64,000 nucleotides of DNA from Protonemura montana (taxonomy: Eukaryota; Arthropoda; Insecta; Plecoptera; Nemouridae): contig OX387609.1 of the NCBI GenBank assembly GCA_947568835.1, forward strand, positions 14,501,708 to 14,565,707, in the 5' to 3' direction. Shown in pieces: positions 32,438 to 45,470 of this stretch; within the stretch, counting starts at the first letter, position 1; every line of letters starts with the position of its first letter. Both the position numbers and the translations under genes were made by a program. The notes under the pieces were generated by a model. The model was not told where the DNA came from and did not search any database. It saw nothing but the letters and a program-made list of their open reading frames with translations.

Positions 32438-33450
32438 GATCTAGTGGCCTGGTCCGTGATATTAAAAATATTCACTCCCGCACGCCACTGGTCGCTTCAA
32501 TCACTGCCTACCACACGCAGAACGCGAATTGGGAGGCGAACCGATTCAGCGGGCGCCGGCAAAAGTCCCTTGTTTCCTCGATTATGAAATTAAATGTCGG
32601 CCGTCGGGTGCGTTCCACCCGCATCGGGCGCGTTCTCTATTCATAATTAACTCTCAGCGGTGAGCTCATTTTAAAATTAACCTTTTTTTTTCAACTGAAA
32701 AGTGCGGTGAATGGGATTTAAAAGTCTTTTTGTTGTAGTCGGCCTGAAGGGGGAATCGTTTCAAAGCGAGGGCCGGAAAATTAATTGATAATTTTTTTTA
32801 AACACTGGACATAAAATATATCTGCGAATGTTTCACAGCGTTATAATAAAAATACTCACATGAAACTTTAAGAAACCCTTCTTTTGGCGAATCTTTGTGT
32901 CATTAATTCCCAAGTTTAATTTAAAAATAAGAGAATCACGAACTCAGTCGCATTTTCTTGTAGATTAAAAAGCTGATTTATAATTTAAATACAAGAGATG
33001 AGCTTACCACAAAAGATTAGGTAATAAAGCTTGCAAGAAGTTTTTTCATACCACTCGGTCAAGTACTCTTCAAGGACACATGAGTCCGATTTTTCGGATT
33101 AATAAAACATGATAATTAAGCCAGTCAAATAAATTGAGAGCAATAATGAGTTATTTTTCCGAGCGTTCTCTCCGCCTGCATCCCATTCATTCCGACATTC
33201 AATCACTTCATGGGATCCCTCGGTGGGAGCACCTCGCCGCCCTCGCCTAGCGCAGGAACACGCCGAGCAGCGGGCGGAGGATAGGTCCAGGCACCGGCTC
33301 CATCGATTGAAATACTCCCCAAAACCGAGCGTCCCGTTCCCTCTTTCCCGCCCCACCAAACCCCGCACCCAACGCCGGCGACAGCCAAAAACACCAGCCC
33401 CCGGCTTCGAAACCTGCCCGCCAGCTACGTGGGTTATCTAGGTGTACCAC
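32438..33450. other. No element recognised; GC-rich edge next to the large array
   Basis: AT-rich to about 33160, then 290 bp GC-rich with many CpG (CACCTCGCCGCCCTCGCC, GCACCCAACGCCGGCGAC), CpG-island-like. An ORF runs through it from the array on minus, but its unique end shows no domain. Confidence 0.4.
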
Positions 33451-36400
33451 TGCCGTCGCCTCTGTGCAGGACATTCCGTGACAGGGTGCTTGTTTCGCTC
33501 CATGCAAAGGAGCGGACACTCGCCGTCGCCTCTGTGCAGGACATTCCGTGACAGGGTGCTTGTTTCGCTCCACGCAAAGGAGCGGACACTCGCCGTCGCC
33601 TCTGTGCAGGACATTCCGTGACAGGGTGCTTGTTTCGCTCCACGCAAAGGAGCGGACACTCGCCGTCGCCTCTGTGCAGGACATTCCGTGACAGGGTGCT
33701 TGTTTCGCTCCATGCAAAGGAGCGGACACTCGCCGTCGCCTCTGTGCTGGACATTCCGTGACAGGGTGCTTGTTTCGCTCCACGCAAAGGAGCGGACACT
33801 CGCCGTCGCCTCTGTGCAGGACATTCCGTGACAGGGTGCTTGTTTCGCTCCACGCAAAGGAGCGGACACTCGCCGTCGCCTCTGTGCAGGACATTCCGTG
33901 ACAGGGTGCTTGTTTCGCTCCATGCAAAGGAGCGGACACTCGCCGTCGCCTCTGTGCAGGACATTCCGTGACAGGGTGCTTGTTTCGCTCCACGCAAAGG
34001 AGCGGACACTCGCCGTCGCCTCTGTGCAGGACATTCCGTGACAGGGTGCTTGTTTCGCTCCACGCAAAGGAGCGGACACTCGCCGTCGCCTCTGTGCAGG
34101 ACATTCCGTGACAGGGTGCTTGTTTCGCTCCACGCAAAGGAGCGGACACTCGCCGTCGCCTCTGTGCAGGACATTCCGTGACAGGGTGCTTGTTTCGCTC
34201 CATGCAAAGGAGCGGACACTCGCCGTCGCCTCTGTGCAGGACATTCCGTGACAGGGTGCTTGTTTCGCTCCACGCAAAGGAGCGGACACTCGCCGTCGCC
34301 TCTGTGCAGGACATTCCGTGACAGGGTGCTTGTTTCGCTCCACGCAAAGGAGCGGACACTCGCCGTCGCCTCTGTGCTGGACATTCCGTGACAGGGTGCT
34401 TGTTTCGCTCCACGCAAAGGAGCGGACACTCGCCGTCGTCTCTGTGCTGGACATTCCGTGACAGGGTGCTTGTTTCACTCCATGCAAAGGAGCGGACACT
34501 CGCCGTCGCCTCTGTGCTAGACATTCCGTGACAGGGTGCTTGTTTTGCTCCACGCAAAGGAGCGGGCACTCGCCGTCGCCTCTGTGCAGGACATTCCGTG
34601 ACAGGGCGCTTGTTTCGCTCCATGCAAAGGAGTAGACACTCGCCGTCGCCTCTGTGCTGAACATTCCGTGACAGGGCGCTTGTTTCGCTCCACGCAAAGG
34701 AGCGGACACTCGCCGTCGCCTCTGTGCTGGACATTCCGTGACAGGGCGCTTGTTTCGCTCCACGCAAAGGAGCGGACACTCGCCGTCGCCTCTGTGCTGG
34801 ACATTCCATGACAGGGCGCTTGTTTCGCTCCACGCAAAGGAGCGGACACTTGCCGTCGCCTCTGTGCTGGACATTCCGTGACAGGGTGCTTGTTTCGCTC
34901 CACGCAAAGGAGCGGACACTCGCCGTCGCCTCTGTGCAGGACATTCCGTGACAGGGTGCTTGTTTCGCTCCACGCAAAGGAGCGGACACTCGCCGTCGCC
35001 TCTGTGCAGGACATTCCGTGACAGGGTGCTTGTTTCGCTCCATGCAAAGGAGCGGACACTCGCCGTCGCCTCTGTGCAGGACATTCCGTGACAGGGTGCT
35101 TGTTTCGCTCCACGCAAAGGAGCGGACACTCGCCGTCGCCTCTGTGCAGGACATTCCGTGACAGGGTGCTTGTTTCGCTCCACGCAAAGGAGCGGACACT
35201 CGCCGTCGCCTCTGTGCTGGACATTCCGTGACAGGGTGCTTGTTTCGCTCCACGCAAAGGAGCGGACACTCGCCGTCGTCTCTGTGCTGGACATTCCGTG
35301 ACAGGGTGCTTGTTTCACTCCATGCAAAGGAGCGGACACTCGCCGTCGCCTCTGTGCTAGACATTCCGTGACAGGGTGCTTGTTTTGCTCCACGCAAAGG
35401 AGCGGGCACTCGCCGTCGCCTCTGTGCAGGACATTCCGTGACAGGGCGCTTGTTTCGCTCCATGCAAAGGAGTAGACACTCGCCGTCGCCTCTGTGCTGA
35501 ACATTCCGTGACAGGGCGCTTGTTTCGCTCCACGCAAAGGAGCGGACACTCGCCGTCGCCTCTGTGCTGGACATTCCGTGACAGGGCGCTTGTTTCGCTC
35601 CACGCAAAGGAGCGGACACTCGCCGTCGCCTCTGTGCTGGACATTCCATGACAGGGCGCTTGTTTCGCTCCACGCAAAGGAGCGGACACTTGCCGTCGCC
35701 TCTGTGCTGGACATTCCGTGACAGGGTGCTTGTTTCGCTCCACGCAAAGGAGCGGACACTCGCCGTCGCCTCTGTGCTGGACATTCCGTGACAGGGTGCT
35801 TGTTTCACTCCACGCAAAGGAGCGGACACTCGCCGTCGCCTCTGTGCTGGACATTCCGTGACAGGGCGCTTGTTTCGTTCCACGCAAAGGAGAGGACACT
35901 CGCCGTTGCCTCTGTGCTGGACATTCCGTGACAGGGCGCTTGTTTCGCTCCACGCAAAGGAGAGGACACTCGCCGTCGCCTCTGTGCTGGACATTCCGTG
36001 ACAGGGCGCTTGTTTCGCTCCACGCAAAGGAGAGGACACTCGCCGTCGCCTCTGTGCTGGACATTCCGTGACAGGGTGCTTGTTCCGCTCCACGCAAAGG
36101 AGCGGACACTCGCCGTCGCCTCTGTGCTGGACATTCCGTGACAGGGCGCTTGTTTCACTCCACGCAAAGGAGCGGACACTTGCCATCGCCTCTGTGCTGG
36201 ACATTCCGTGACAGGGCGCTTGTTTCACTCCACGCAAAGGAGCGGACTCTCGCCGTCGCTTCTGTGCTGGATATTCCTTGACAGGGTGCTTGTTTCGCTG
36301 CACGCAAAGGAGCGGACACTCGCCGTCGCCTCTGTGCTGGACATTCCGTGACAGAGCGCTTGTTTCGCTCCACGCAAAGGAGCGGACACTCGCCGTTGCC

Positions 36401-39400
36401 TCTGTGCTGGACATTCCGTGACAGGGCGCTTGTTTCGCTCCACGCAAAGGAGAGGACACTCGCCGTCGCCTCTGTGCTGGACATTCCGTGACAGGGTGCT
36501 TGTTCCGCTCCACGCAAAGGAGCGGACTCTCGCCGTCGCTTCTGTGCTGGATATTCCTTGACAGGGTGCTTGTTTCGCTGCACGCAAAGGAGCGGACACT
36601 CGCCGTCGCCTCTGTGCTGGACATTCCGTGACAGGGTGCTTGTTTCGCTCCACGCAAAGGAGCGGACACTCGCCGTCGCCTCTGTGCTGGACATTCCGTG
36701 ACAGGGTGCTTGTTTCGCTCCACGCAAAGGAGCGGACACTCGCTGTCACCTCTGTGCTGGACATTCCGTGACAAGGCGCTTGTTTCACTCAACGCAAAGG
36801 AGCGGACACTGGCCGTCGCCTCTGTGCTGGACATTCTGTGACAGGGCGCTTGTTTCGCTCCACGCAAAGGAGCGGACACTCGCCGTCGCCTCTGTGCTGG
36901 ACATTCCGTGACAGGGTGCTTGTTTTGCTCCACGCAAAGGAGCGGACACTCGCCGTCGCCTCTGTTCTGGACATTCCGTGACAAGGCGCTTGTTTCACTC
37001 CACGCAAAGGAGCGGACACTCGCCGTCGCCTCTGTGCTGGACATACCGTGACAGGGTGCTTGTTTTGCTCCACGCAAAGGAGCGGACACTCGCCGTCGCC
37101 TCTGTGCTGGACATTCCGTGACAGGGTGCTTGTTTCGCTCCACGCAAAGGAGTGGACACTCGCCGTCGCCTCTGTGCTGGACATTCCGTGACAGGGCGCT
37201 TGTTTCGCTCCACGCAAAGGAGCGGACACTCGCCGTCGCCTCTGTGCTGGACATTCCGTGACAGGGTGCTTGTTCCGCTCCACGCAAAGGAGCGGACACT
37301 CGCCGTCGCCTCTGTGCTGGACATTCCGTGACAGGGCGCTTGTTTCACTCCACGCAAAGGAGCGGACACTTGCCATCGCCTCTGTGCTGGACATTCCGTG
37401 ACAGGGCGCTTGTTTCACTCCACGCAAAGGAGCGGACTCTCGCCGTCGCTTCTGTGCTGGATATTCCTTGACAGGGTGCTTGTTTCGCTGCACGCAAAGG
37501 AGCGGACACTCGCCGTCGCCTCTGTGCTGGACATTCCGTGACAGGGCGCTTGTTTCGCTCCACGCAAAGGAGCGGACACTCGCCGTCGCCTCTGTGCAGG
37601 ACATTCCGTGACAGGGGGCTTGTTTCGCTCCATGCAAAGGAGTAGACACTCGCCGTCGCCTCTGTGCTGAACATTCCGTGACAGGGCGCTTGTTTCGCTC
37701 CACGCAAAGGAGCGGACACTCGCCGTCGCCTCTGTGCTGGACATTCCGTGACAAGGCGCTTGTTTCACTCAACGCAAAGGAGCGGACACTCGCCGTCGCC
37801 TCTGTGCTGGACATTCCGTGACAAGGCGCTTGTTTCACTCAACGCAAAGGAGCGGACACTCGCCGTCGCCTCTGTGCTGGACATTCCGTGACAGGGTGCT
37901 TGTTTCGCTCCACGCAAAGGAGCGGACACTCGCTGTCACCTCTGTGCTGGACATTCCGTGACAAGGCGCTTGTTTCACTCAACGCAAAGGAGCGGACACT
38001 GGCCGTCGCCTCTGTGCTGGACATTCTGTGACAGGGCGCTTGTTTCGCTCCACGCAAAGGAGCGGACACTCGCCGTCGCCTCTGTGCTGGACATTCCGTG
38101 ACAGGGTGCTTGTTTTGCTCCACGCAAAGGAGCGGACACTCGCCGTCGCCTCTGTTCTGGACATTCCGTGACAAGGCGCTTGTTTCACTCCACGCAAAGG
38201 AGCGGACACTCGCCGTCGCCTCTGTGCTGGACATACCGTGACAGGGTGCTTGTTTTGCTCCACGCAAAGGAGCGGACACTCGCCGTCGCCTCTGTGCTGG
38301 ACATTCCGTGACAGGGTGCTTGTTTCGCTCCACGCAAAGGAGTGGACACTCGCCGTCGCCTCTGTGCTGGACATTCCGTGACAGGGCGCTTGTTTCGCTC
38401 CACGCAAAGGAGCGGACACTCGCCGTCGCCTCTGTGCTGGACATTCCGTGACAGAGCGCTTGTTTCGCTCCACGCAAAGGAGCGGACACTCGCCGTTGCC
38501 TCTGTGCTGGACATTCCGTGACAGGGCGCTTGTTTCGCTCCACGCAAAGGAGAGGACACTCGCCGTCGCCTCTGTGCTGGACATTCCGTGACAGGGTGCT
38601 TGTTTCACTCCACGCAAAGGAGCGGACACTTGCCATCGCCTCTGTGCTGGACATTCCGTGACAGGGCGCTTGTTTCACTCCACGCAAAGGAGCGGACTCT
38701 CGCCGTCGCTTCTGTGCTGGACAATTCCTTGACAGAGCGCTTGTTTCGCTCCACGCAAAGGAGCGGACACTCGCCGTTGCCTCTGTGCTGGACATTCCGT
38801 GACAGGGCGCTTGTTTCGCTCCACGCAAAGGAGAGGACACTCGCCGTCGCCTCTGTGCTGGACATTCCGTGACAGGGTGCTTGTTCCGCTCCACGCAAAG
38901 GAGCGGACACTCGCCGTCGCCTCTGTGCTGGACATTCCGTGACAGGGCGCTTGTTTCACTCCACGCAAAGGAGTGGACACTTGCCATCGCCTCTGTGCTG
39001 GACATTCCGTGACAGGGCGCTTGTTTCACTCCACGCAAAGGAGCGGACTCTCGCCGTCGCTTCTGTGCTGGATATTCCTTGACAGGGTGCTTGTTTCGCT
39101 GCACGCAAAGGAGCGGACACTCGCCGTCGCCTCTGTGCTGGACATTCCGTGACAGGGCGCTTGTTTCGCTCCACGCAAAGGAGCGGACACTCGCCGTCGC
39201 CTCTGTGCAGGACATTCCGTGACAGGGCGCTTGTTTCGCTCCATGCAAAGGAGCGGACACTCGCCGTCGCCTCTGTGCTGAACATTCCGTGACAGGGCGC
39301 TTGTTTCGCTCCACGCAAAGGAGCGGACACTCGCCGTCGCCTCTGTGCTGGACATTCCGTGACAAGGCGCTTGTTTCACTCAACGCAAAGGAGCGGACAC

Positions 39401-42400
39401 TCGCCGTCGCCTCTGTGCTGGACATTCCGTGACAAGGCGCTTGTTTCACTCAACGCAAAGGAGCGGACACTCGCCGTCGCCTCTGTGCTGGACATTCCGT
39501 GACAGGGTGCTTGTTTCGCTCCACGCAAAGGAGCGGACACTCGCTGTCACCTCTGTGCTGGACATTCCGTGACAAGGCGCTTGTTTCACTCAACGCAAAG
39601 GAGCGGACACTGGCCGTCGCCTCTGTGCTGGACATTCTGTGACAGGGCGCTTGTTTCGCTCCACGCAAAGGAGCGGACACTCGCCGTCGCCTCTGTGCTG
39701 GACATTCCGTGACAGGGTGCTTGTTTTGCTCCACGCAAAGGAGCGGACACTCGCCGTCGCCTCTGTTCTGGACATTCCGTGACAAGGCGCTTGTTTCACT
39801 CCACGCAAAGGAGCGGACACTCGCCGTCGCCTCTGTGCTGGACATACCGTGACAGGGTGCTTGTTTTGCTCCACGCAAAGGAGCGGACACTCGCCGTCGC
39901 CTCTGTGCTGGACATTCCGTGACAGGGTGCTTGTTTCGCTCCACGCAAAGGAGTGGACACTCGCCATCGCCTCTGTGCTGGACATTCCGTGACAGGGCGC
40001 TTGTTTCGCTCCACGCAAAGGAGCGGACACTCGCCGTCGCCTCTGTGCTGGACATTCCGTGACAGAGCGCTTGTTTCGCTCCACGCAAAGGAGCGGACAC
40101 TCGCCGTTGCCTCTGTGCTGGACATTCCGTGACAGGGCGCTTGTTTCGCTCCACGCAAAGGAGAGGACACTCGCCGTCGCCTCTGTGCTGGACATTCCGT
40201 GACAGGGCGCTTGTTTCGCTTCACGCAAAGGAGAGGACACTCGCCGTCGCCTCTGTGCTGGACATTCCGTGACAGGGTGCTTGTTTCACTCCACGCAAAG
40301 GAGCGGACACTTGCCATCGCCTCTGTGCTGGACATTCCGTGACAGGGCGCTTGTTTCACTCCACGCAAAGGAGCGGACTCTCGCCGTCGCTTCTGTGCTG
40401 GATATTCCTTGACAGGGTGCTTGTTTCGCTGCACGCAAAGGAGCGGACACTCGCCGTCGCCTCTGTTCTGGACATTCCGTGACAAGGCGCTTGTTTCACT
40501 CCACGCAAAGGAGCGGACACTCGCCGTCGCCTCTGTGCTGGACATTCGGTGACAGGGCGCTTGTTTCGATCCACGCAAAGGAGCAGACACTTGCCATCGC
40601 CTCTGTGCTGGACATTCCGTGACAGGGCGCTTGTTTCACTCCACGCAAAGGAGCGGACTCTCGCCGTCGCTTCTGTGCTGGACATTCCGTGACAGGGTGC
40701 TTGTTTCGCTGCACGCAAAGGAGCGGACACTCGCCGTCGCCTCTGTGCTGGACATTCCGTGACAGGGTGCTTGTTCCGCTCCACGCAAAGGAGCGGACAC
40801 TCGCCGTCGCCTCTGTGCTGGACATTCCGTGACAGGGCGCTTGTTTCACTCCACGCAAAGCAGCGGACACTTGCCATCGCCTCTGTGCTGGACATTCCGT
40901 GACAGGGCGCTTGTTTCACTCCACGCAAAGGAGCGGACTCTCGCCGTCGCTTCTGTGCTGGATATTCCTTGACAGGGTGCTTGTTTCGCTGCACGCAAAG
41001 GAGCGGACACTCGCCGTCGCCTCTGTGCTGGACATTCCGTGACAGGGTGCTTGTTTCGCTCCACGCAAAGGAGCGGACACTCGCCGTCGCCTCTGTGCTG
41101 GACATTCCGTGACAGGGCGCTTGTTTCACTCCACGCAAAGGAGCGGACACTTGCCATCGCCTCTGTGCTGGACATTCCGTGACAGGGCGCTTGTTTCACT
41201 CCACGCAAAGGAGCGGACTCTCGCCGTCGCTTCTGTGCTGGATATTCCTTGACAGGGTGCTTGTTTCGCTGCACGCAAAGGAGCGGACACTCGCCGTCGC
41301 CTCTGTGCCGGACATTCCGTGACAGGGTGCTTGTTTCGCTCCACGCAAAGGAGCGGACACTCGCCGTCGCCTCTGTGCTGGACATTCCGTGACAGGGCGC
41401 TTGTTTCGCTCCACGCAAAGGAGCGGACACTCGCCGTCGCCTCTGTGCAGGACATTCCGTGACAGGGCGCTTGTTTCGCTCCATGCAAAGGAGCGGACAC
41501 TCGCCGTCGCCTCTGTGCTGGACATTCCGTGACAGGGCGCTTGTTTCGCTCCACGCAAAGGAGCGGACACTCGCCGTCGCCTCTGTGCTGGACATTCCGT
41601 GACAAGGCGCTTGTTTCACTCAACGCAAAGGAGCGGACACTCGCCGTCGCCTCTGTGCTGGACATTCCGTGACAAGGCGCTTGTTTCACTCAACGCAAAG
41701 GAGCGGACACTCGCCGTCGCCTCTGTGCTGGACATTCCGTGACAGGGTGCTTGTTTCGCTCCTCGCAAAGGAGCGGACACTCGCTGTCACCTCTGTGCTG
41801 GACATTCCGTGACAAGGCGCTTGTTTCACTCAACGCAAAGGAGCGGACACTCGCCGTCGCCTCTGTGCTGGACATTCTGTGACAGGGCGCTTGTTTCGCT
41901 CCACGCAAAGGAGCGGACACTCGCCGTCGCCTCTGTGCTGGACATTCCGTGACAGGGTGCTTGTTTTGCTCCACGCAAAGGAGCGGACACTCGCCGTCGC
42001 CTCTGTTCTGGACATTCCGTGACAAGGCGCTTGTTTCACTCCACGCAAAGGAGCGGACACTCGCCGTCGCCTCTGTGCTGGACATACCGTGACAGGGTGC
42101 TTGTTTTGCTCCACGCAAAGGAGCGGACACTCGCCGTCGCCTCTGTGCTGGACATTCCGTGACAGGGTGCTTGTTTCGCTCCACGCAAAGGAGTGGACAC
42201 TCGCCATCGCCTCTGTGCTGGACATTCCGTGACAGGGCGCTTGTTTCGCTCCACGCAAAGGAGCGGACACTCGCCGTCGCCTCTGTGCTGGACATTCCGT
42301 GACAGAGCGCTTGTTTCGCTCCACGCAAAGGAGCGGACACTCGCCGTTGCCTCTGTGCTGGACATTCCGTGACAGGGCGCTTGTTTCGCTCCACGCAAAG

Positions 42401-43138
42401 GAGAGGACACTCGCCGTCGCCTCTGTGCTGGACATTCCGTGACAGGGCGCTTGTTTCGCTCCACGCAAAGGAGAGGACACTCGCCGTCGCCTCTGTGCTG
42501 GACATTCCGTGACAGGGTGCTTGTTTCACTCCACGCAAAGGAGCGGACACTTGCCATCGCCTCTGTGCTGGACATTCCGTGACAGGGCGCTTGTTTCACT
42601 CCACGCAAAGGAGCGGACTCTCGCCGTCGCTTCTGTGCTGGATATTCCTTGACAGGGTGCTTGTTTCGCTGCACGCAAAGGAGCGGACACTCGCCGTCGC
42701 CTCTGTTCTGGACATTCCGTGACAAGGCGCTTGTTTCACTCCACGCAAAGGAGCGGACACTCGCCGTCGCCTCTGTGCTGGACATACCTTGACAGGGTGC
42801 TTGTTTCGCTGCACGCAAAGGAGCGGACACTCGCCGTCGCCTCTGTGCTGGACATTCCGTGACAGGGCGCTTGTTTCACTCCACGCAAAGGAGCGGACAC
42901 TTGCCATCGCCTCTGTGCTGGACATTCCGTGACAGGGCGCTTGTTTCACTCCACGCAAAGGAGCGGACTCTCGCCGTCGCCTCTGTGCTGGACATTCCGT
43001 GACAGGGCGCTTGTTTCGCTGCACGCAAAGGAGCGGACACTCGCCGTCGCCTCTGTGCTGGACATTCCGTGACAGGGCGCTTGTTTTGCTCCACGCAAAG
43101 GAGCGGACACTCGCCGTCGCCTCTGTGCTGGACATTCT
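33451..43138. repeat. 70-bp minisatellite, locus 2 (about 138 copies, 9.7 kb)
   Basis: Same unit as 24444-26488. The left 1 kb is dominated by the GTGCAGGACATTCC variant; the rest mixes variants (GCTGCACGC, GATATTCCTTGAC, CTGTTCTGG, ACATACCGTG). Higher-order duplications are visible: a 12-unit block (34090-34920 with 34930-35760), and a block repeated at about 36.8, 37.8, 39.45 and 41.69 kb with spacings of 1190, 1611 and 2240 bp. One inserted base near 38723 explains the 1611. Stop-free on minus in all frames, giving a 1,350-codon ORF that is not credible as a gene. Confidence 0.96.
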
Positions 43139-43384
43139 CTGCTCAATTCTTTCCGTCTGGGGACCATGTCGAAGGTTTAATGGAAGACTTTGCCGATTGA
43201 CAGGTCGGTGGTGAAGTGTTCTTCATTAGATGAAATGAATGAAACTTGACGAGATGAGAGTTCACCGGTTTTTACAATGGAGTTGATTAGAATTAAACAA
43301 ACAAGCATCAGCCTGAGTAAAAATACACCCGTGAATGTTATATGCTTAATTGATGAGCTCTGTCGTATTTATTCCGTTCATTAA

Positions 43385-43685
43385 CCACGGCAAAAATTTA
43401 GAATGCCGCCAGATGGAGTCACCTTCATTTCGAGTGTTAAGAAAGTTCATTTCGTTATTTCTCGCAGATTACTCGCATTTGAGACTGGTTTACACTTAAA
43501 TAATCTTTATTAATGCTAACCTCGACGATTGATAAACATGTATCCATAATTTAGGTCGTTATAATTTACTTGCCATATGGTGGCACCTACCGTTACCACG
43601 TGTTGCCGGCTCGTTTGTTCAGCAGCTAGTTTAACATTGACGCTGCTCCTCTTATTCTAGTTATATAAACTCAGTGGTTTGCACA
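43385..43685. mobile_element. Degenerate foldback DNA element (family B), second copy
   Basis: Contains the complement of the 2641 element (CCGTTACCACGTGTTGCCGG), a GATTGATAAACATG core, and an end TTTAACATTGACGCTGCTCC that resembles the TIR end of the 7859 element. Confidence 0.68.
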
Positions 43686-44052
43686 AGTTAACAGAGATGG
43701 TTCATACCTCAAGTCGACTAAACGTATCGTTACCAAGCGAACAACTTTTGATAAATCCAATACACTGAAATATAATGAAGCAGAAATCCATCTTCGGCAT
43801 TCGCTGTCAGTTGCAGCTTATCGTCTCTAGGTTGAGGTGAGATTCGATGAGCTCTTCTGCTCTGAACTTGAGCCTGGCAGGATTCCAGTCGCTCACCACT
43901 GATCTACACAAAGTTAACAAGCTTAACAACTTGACAAACATTCAAAGCCACAGCTTGATGGATTCATTGAGCTGGACAAGTGGGTGAAAGGTAAGCACCC
44001 AAGCTTTATGACGTTGCTTCTGAATAAGCAATGAGCAACAGTAGCAAGTTTG
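43686..44052. other. No element recognised
   Basis: Single-copy looking spacer. Confidence 0.35.
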
Positions 44053-44215
44053 AAATTTGATTTAAATTGCAAACGCTTGCAATGCCGAAAGTATTTTATT
44101 ATTAAGATCTTTGCTAGTCCTTTCAAAAACTGATGTCCAAACAGGGACACGATCCCCTATACGTTGCGGGTGTTGCTCTAACTAATTGAGCATCTAAGAT
44201 ATGTGGTATTTTAAT
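44053..44215 (-). mobile_element. tRNA-derived SINE copy
   Basis: Tail AAACGCTTGCAATGCCGAAAG, box B-like GGGACACGATCCCC, box A-like GCTCTAACTAATTGAGCATC on plus. Followed directly by the MITE-like element. Confidence 0.75.
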
Positions 44216-44222
44216 GTTTATA

Positions 44223-44664
44223 AATAGGGAAATCTCCTTAAGATTATTATTTAATTATTATCATTGTGTTCAAATACGCGTTTAAAATAAAATCTGACGT
44301 ATATTTTTTCTTTTTATAATCCGATCATAACTTTTCTATTTCTATTTGTTTTAAGAATGGCTAAAATATGAATTCTCGTGGCGGGATTAAAACGGGCTGT
44401 GATTAACTACACGTAGTTCTGACGTCATTTTGTTGTATCCTTTGCGTTCGCTTCTGTTTCTTGACGTCATACTGACGTCAGATTTCACTTCATGTCATAA
44501 AAAATGGCGACCCTCGTTTTCGTACGAGATTCAAACGCAAACATTTTAAACAGAGATATTTTATTCAAAATTGGATTTAGAAGAAAATAAAAAAATACAT
44601 GTTCATTATTTTCTCACAAAAAAAAATGAAAAAATAGTTTTAAATTTAAAGAGATTTCCCTATT
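44223..44664. mobile_element. MITE-like element with terminal inverted repeats
   Basis: 442 bp bounded by AATAGGGAAATCTC (44223-44236) and its exact complement (44651-44664), with weaker match for about 5 more bases. No ORF. It carries three TGACGTCA palindromes. No unambiguous target-site duplication. Confidence 0.65.
44420..44480. promoter_or_regulatory. Cluster of three CRE-type TGACGTCA palindromes
   Basis: TGACGTCA at 44420-44427, 44462-44469 and 44473-44480, the cAMP-response-element consensus bound by CREB/ATF. It lies inside the MITE-like element, not beside a recognised gene. Another TGACGTCA occurs in each 2,849-bp unit (near 54052). Confidence 0.5.
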
Positions 44665-44671
44665 GAACCCA

Positions 44672-44736
44672 CTGATATTGTCCCCGAATGGGCATCAATT
44701 TTTGAAGCGTAGTTGTGTGGCTTCTAATAATAAAAT
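44672..44736 (+). mobile_element. tRNA-SINE tail fragment
   Basis: TCCCCGAATGGGCATCAATTT then CTTCTAATAATAAAATGACG, the 3' half of the SINE in opposite orientation to the copy at 44053. Confidence 0.55.
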
Positions 44737-45179
44737 GACGGGGTAGTTTAACGAATTCACAAACAAATTATTGGTGACATATTAGGTTGGGTTTTTTGTT
44801 CGAGTAAATAAATCACCGAGCAGAGTGAGACCTTATGGATTGGTTTATTTCTATAACAGTTGTTTGCTATTTGTTCGACTGGTTTTGTGTTTGAATTCTT
44901 GGCGATGTTCCAACTGTAGGTTTGTTCTACATAATTTAATTTAGTGGCTCATGGAGATGAAGTAATTTCAGGATTGCATAAATAATGTCGATTGATTATG
45001 AGTCCCCAATCAGGGAGCTTTATGGTAATTGAATGTCAATAAATTCAATGAAATTAGCATCTTCAATTGAACCTTATATCTTCTTCTCTTGATTTGAGCA
45101 TAAAACCATTGGATTTACAGATTAAAATCAGAAAACTAGCGGTAACATTAAACTTTCTGCAGACTCAAACACTTGAATA

Positions 45180-45470
45180 AAGTGGTGACCACTAGATGGC
45201 GCTTGCAGCCGTCTTTTTTAACAAACCTTTACAATTAAATAATTACAACTCAAAATATGGATACATGTTTATTAATCGTTGAGATTATCATTAATGAAGA
45301 TTAATTGAGAGTAAACCAGTCTCAATTGCAAGTAATCTGCGAGTAATAACGAAATTAAATTTCTTAACACTCGAAACGACGGTATCCCCATCTCTGAGCG
45401 ACTAGGTTTTTTGTCAATGTCATAGCTATCGGTCGGTATTATCAGCAAAGACAGCTTAACATTAGCGCTG
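45180..45470. mobile_element. Degenerate foldback DNA element (family B), third copy
   Basis: AGATGGCGCTTGCAGCCGTC, AACCAGTCTCAATTGCAAG and AACACTCGAAACGACGG match 2641-3045. The right end is CTTAACATTAGCGCTGTGAC, which continues straight into the 53-bp array. Confidence 0.65.

Noticed and set aside
33247-37299. A 1,350-codon minus-strand ORF and many other ORFs of 100-770 codons within 24.4-26.5 and 33.4-43.1 kb
   Set aside because: All are products of a stop-free 70-bp tandem repeat read in three frames; the unique end has no domain and there is no start or splice context.
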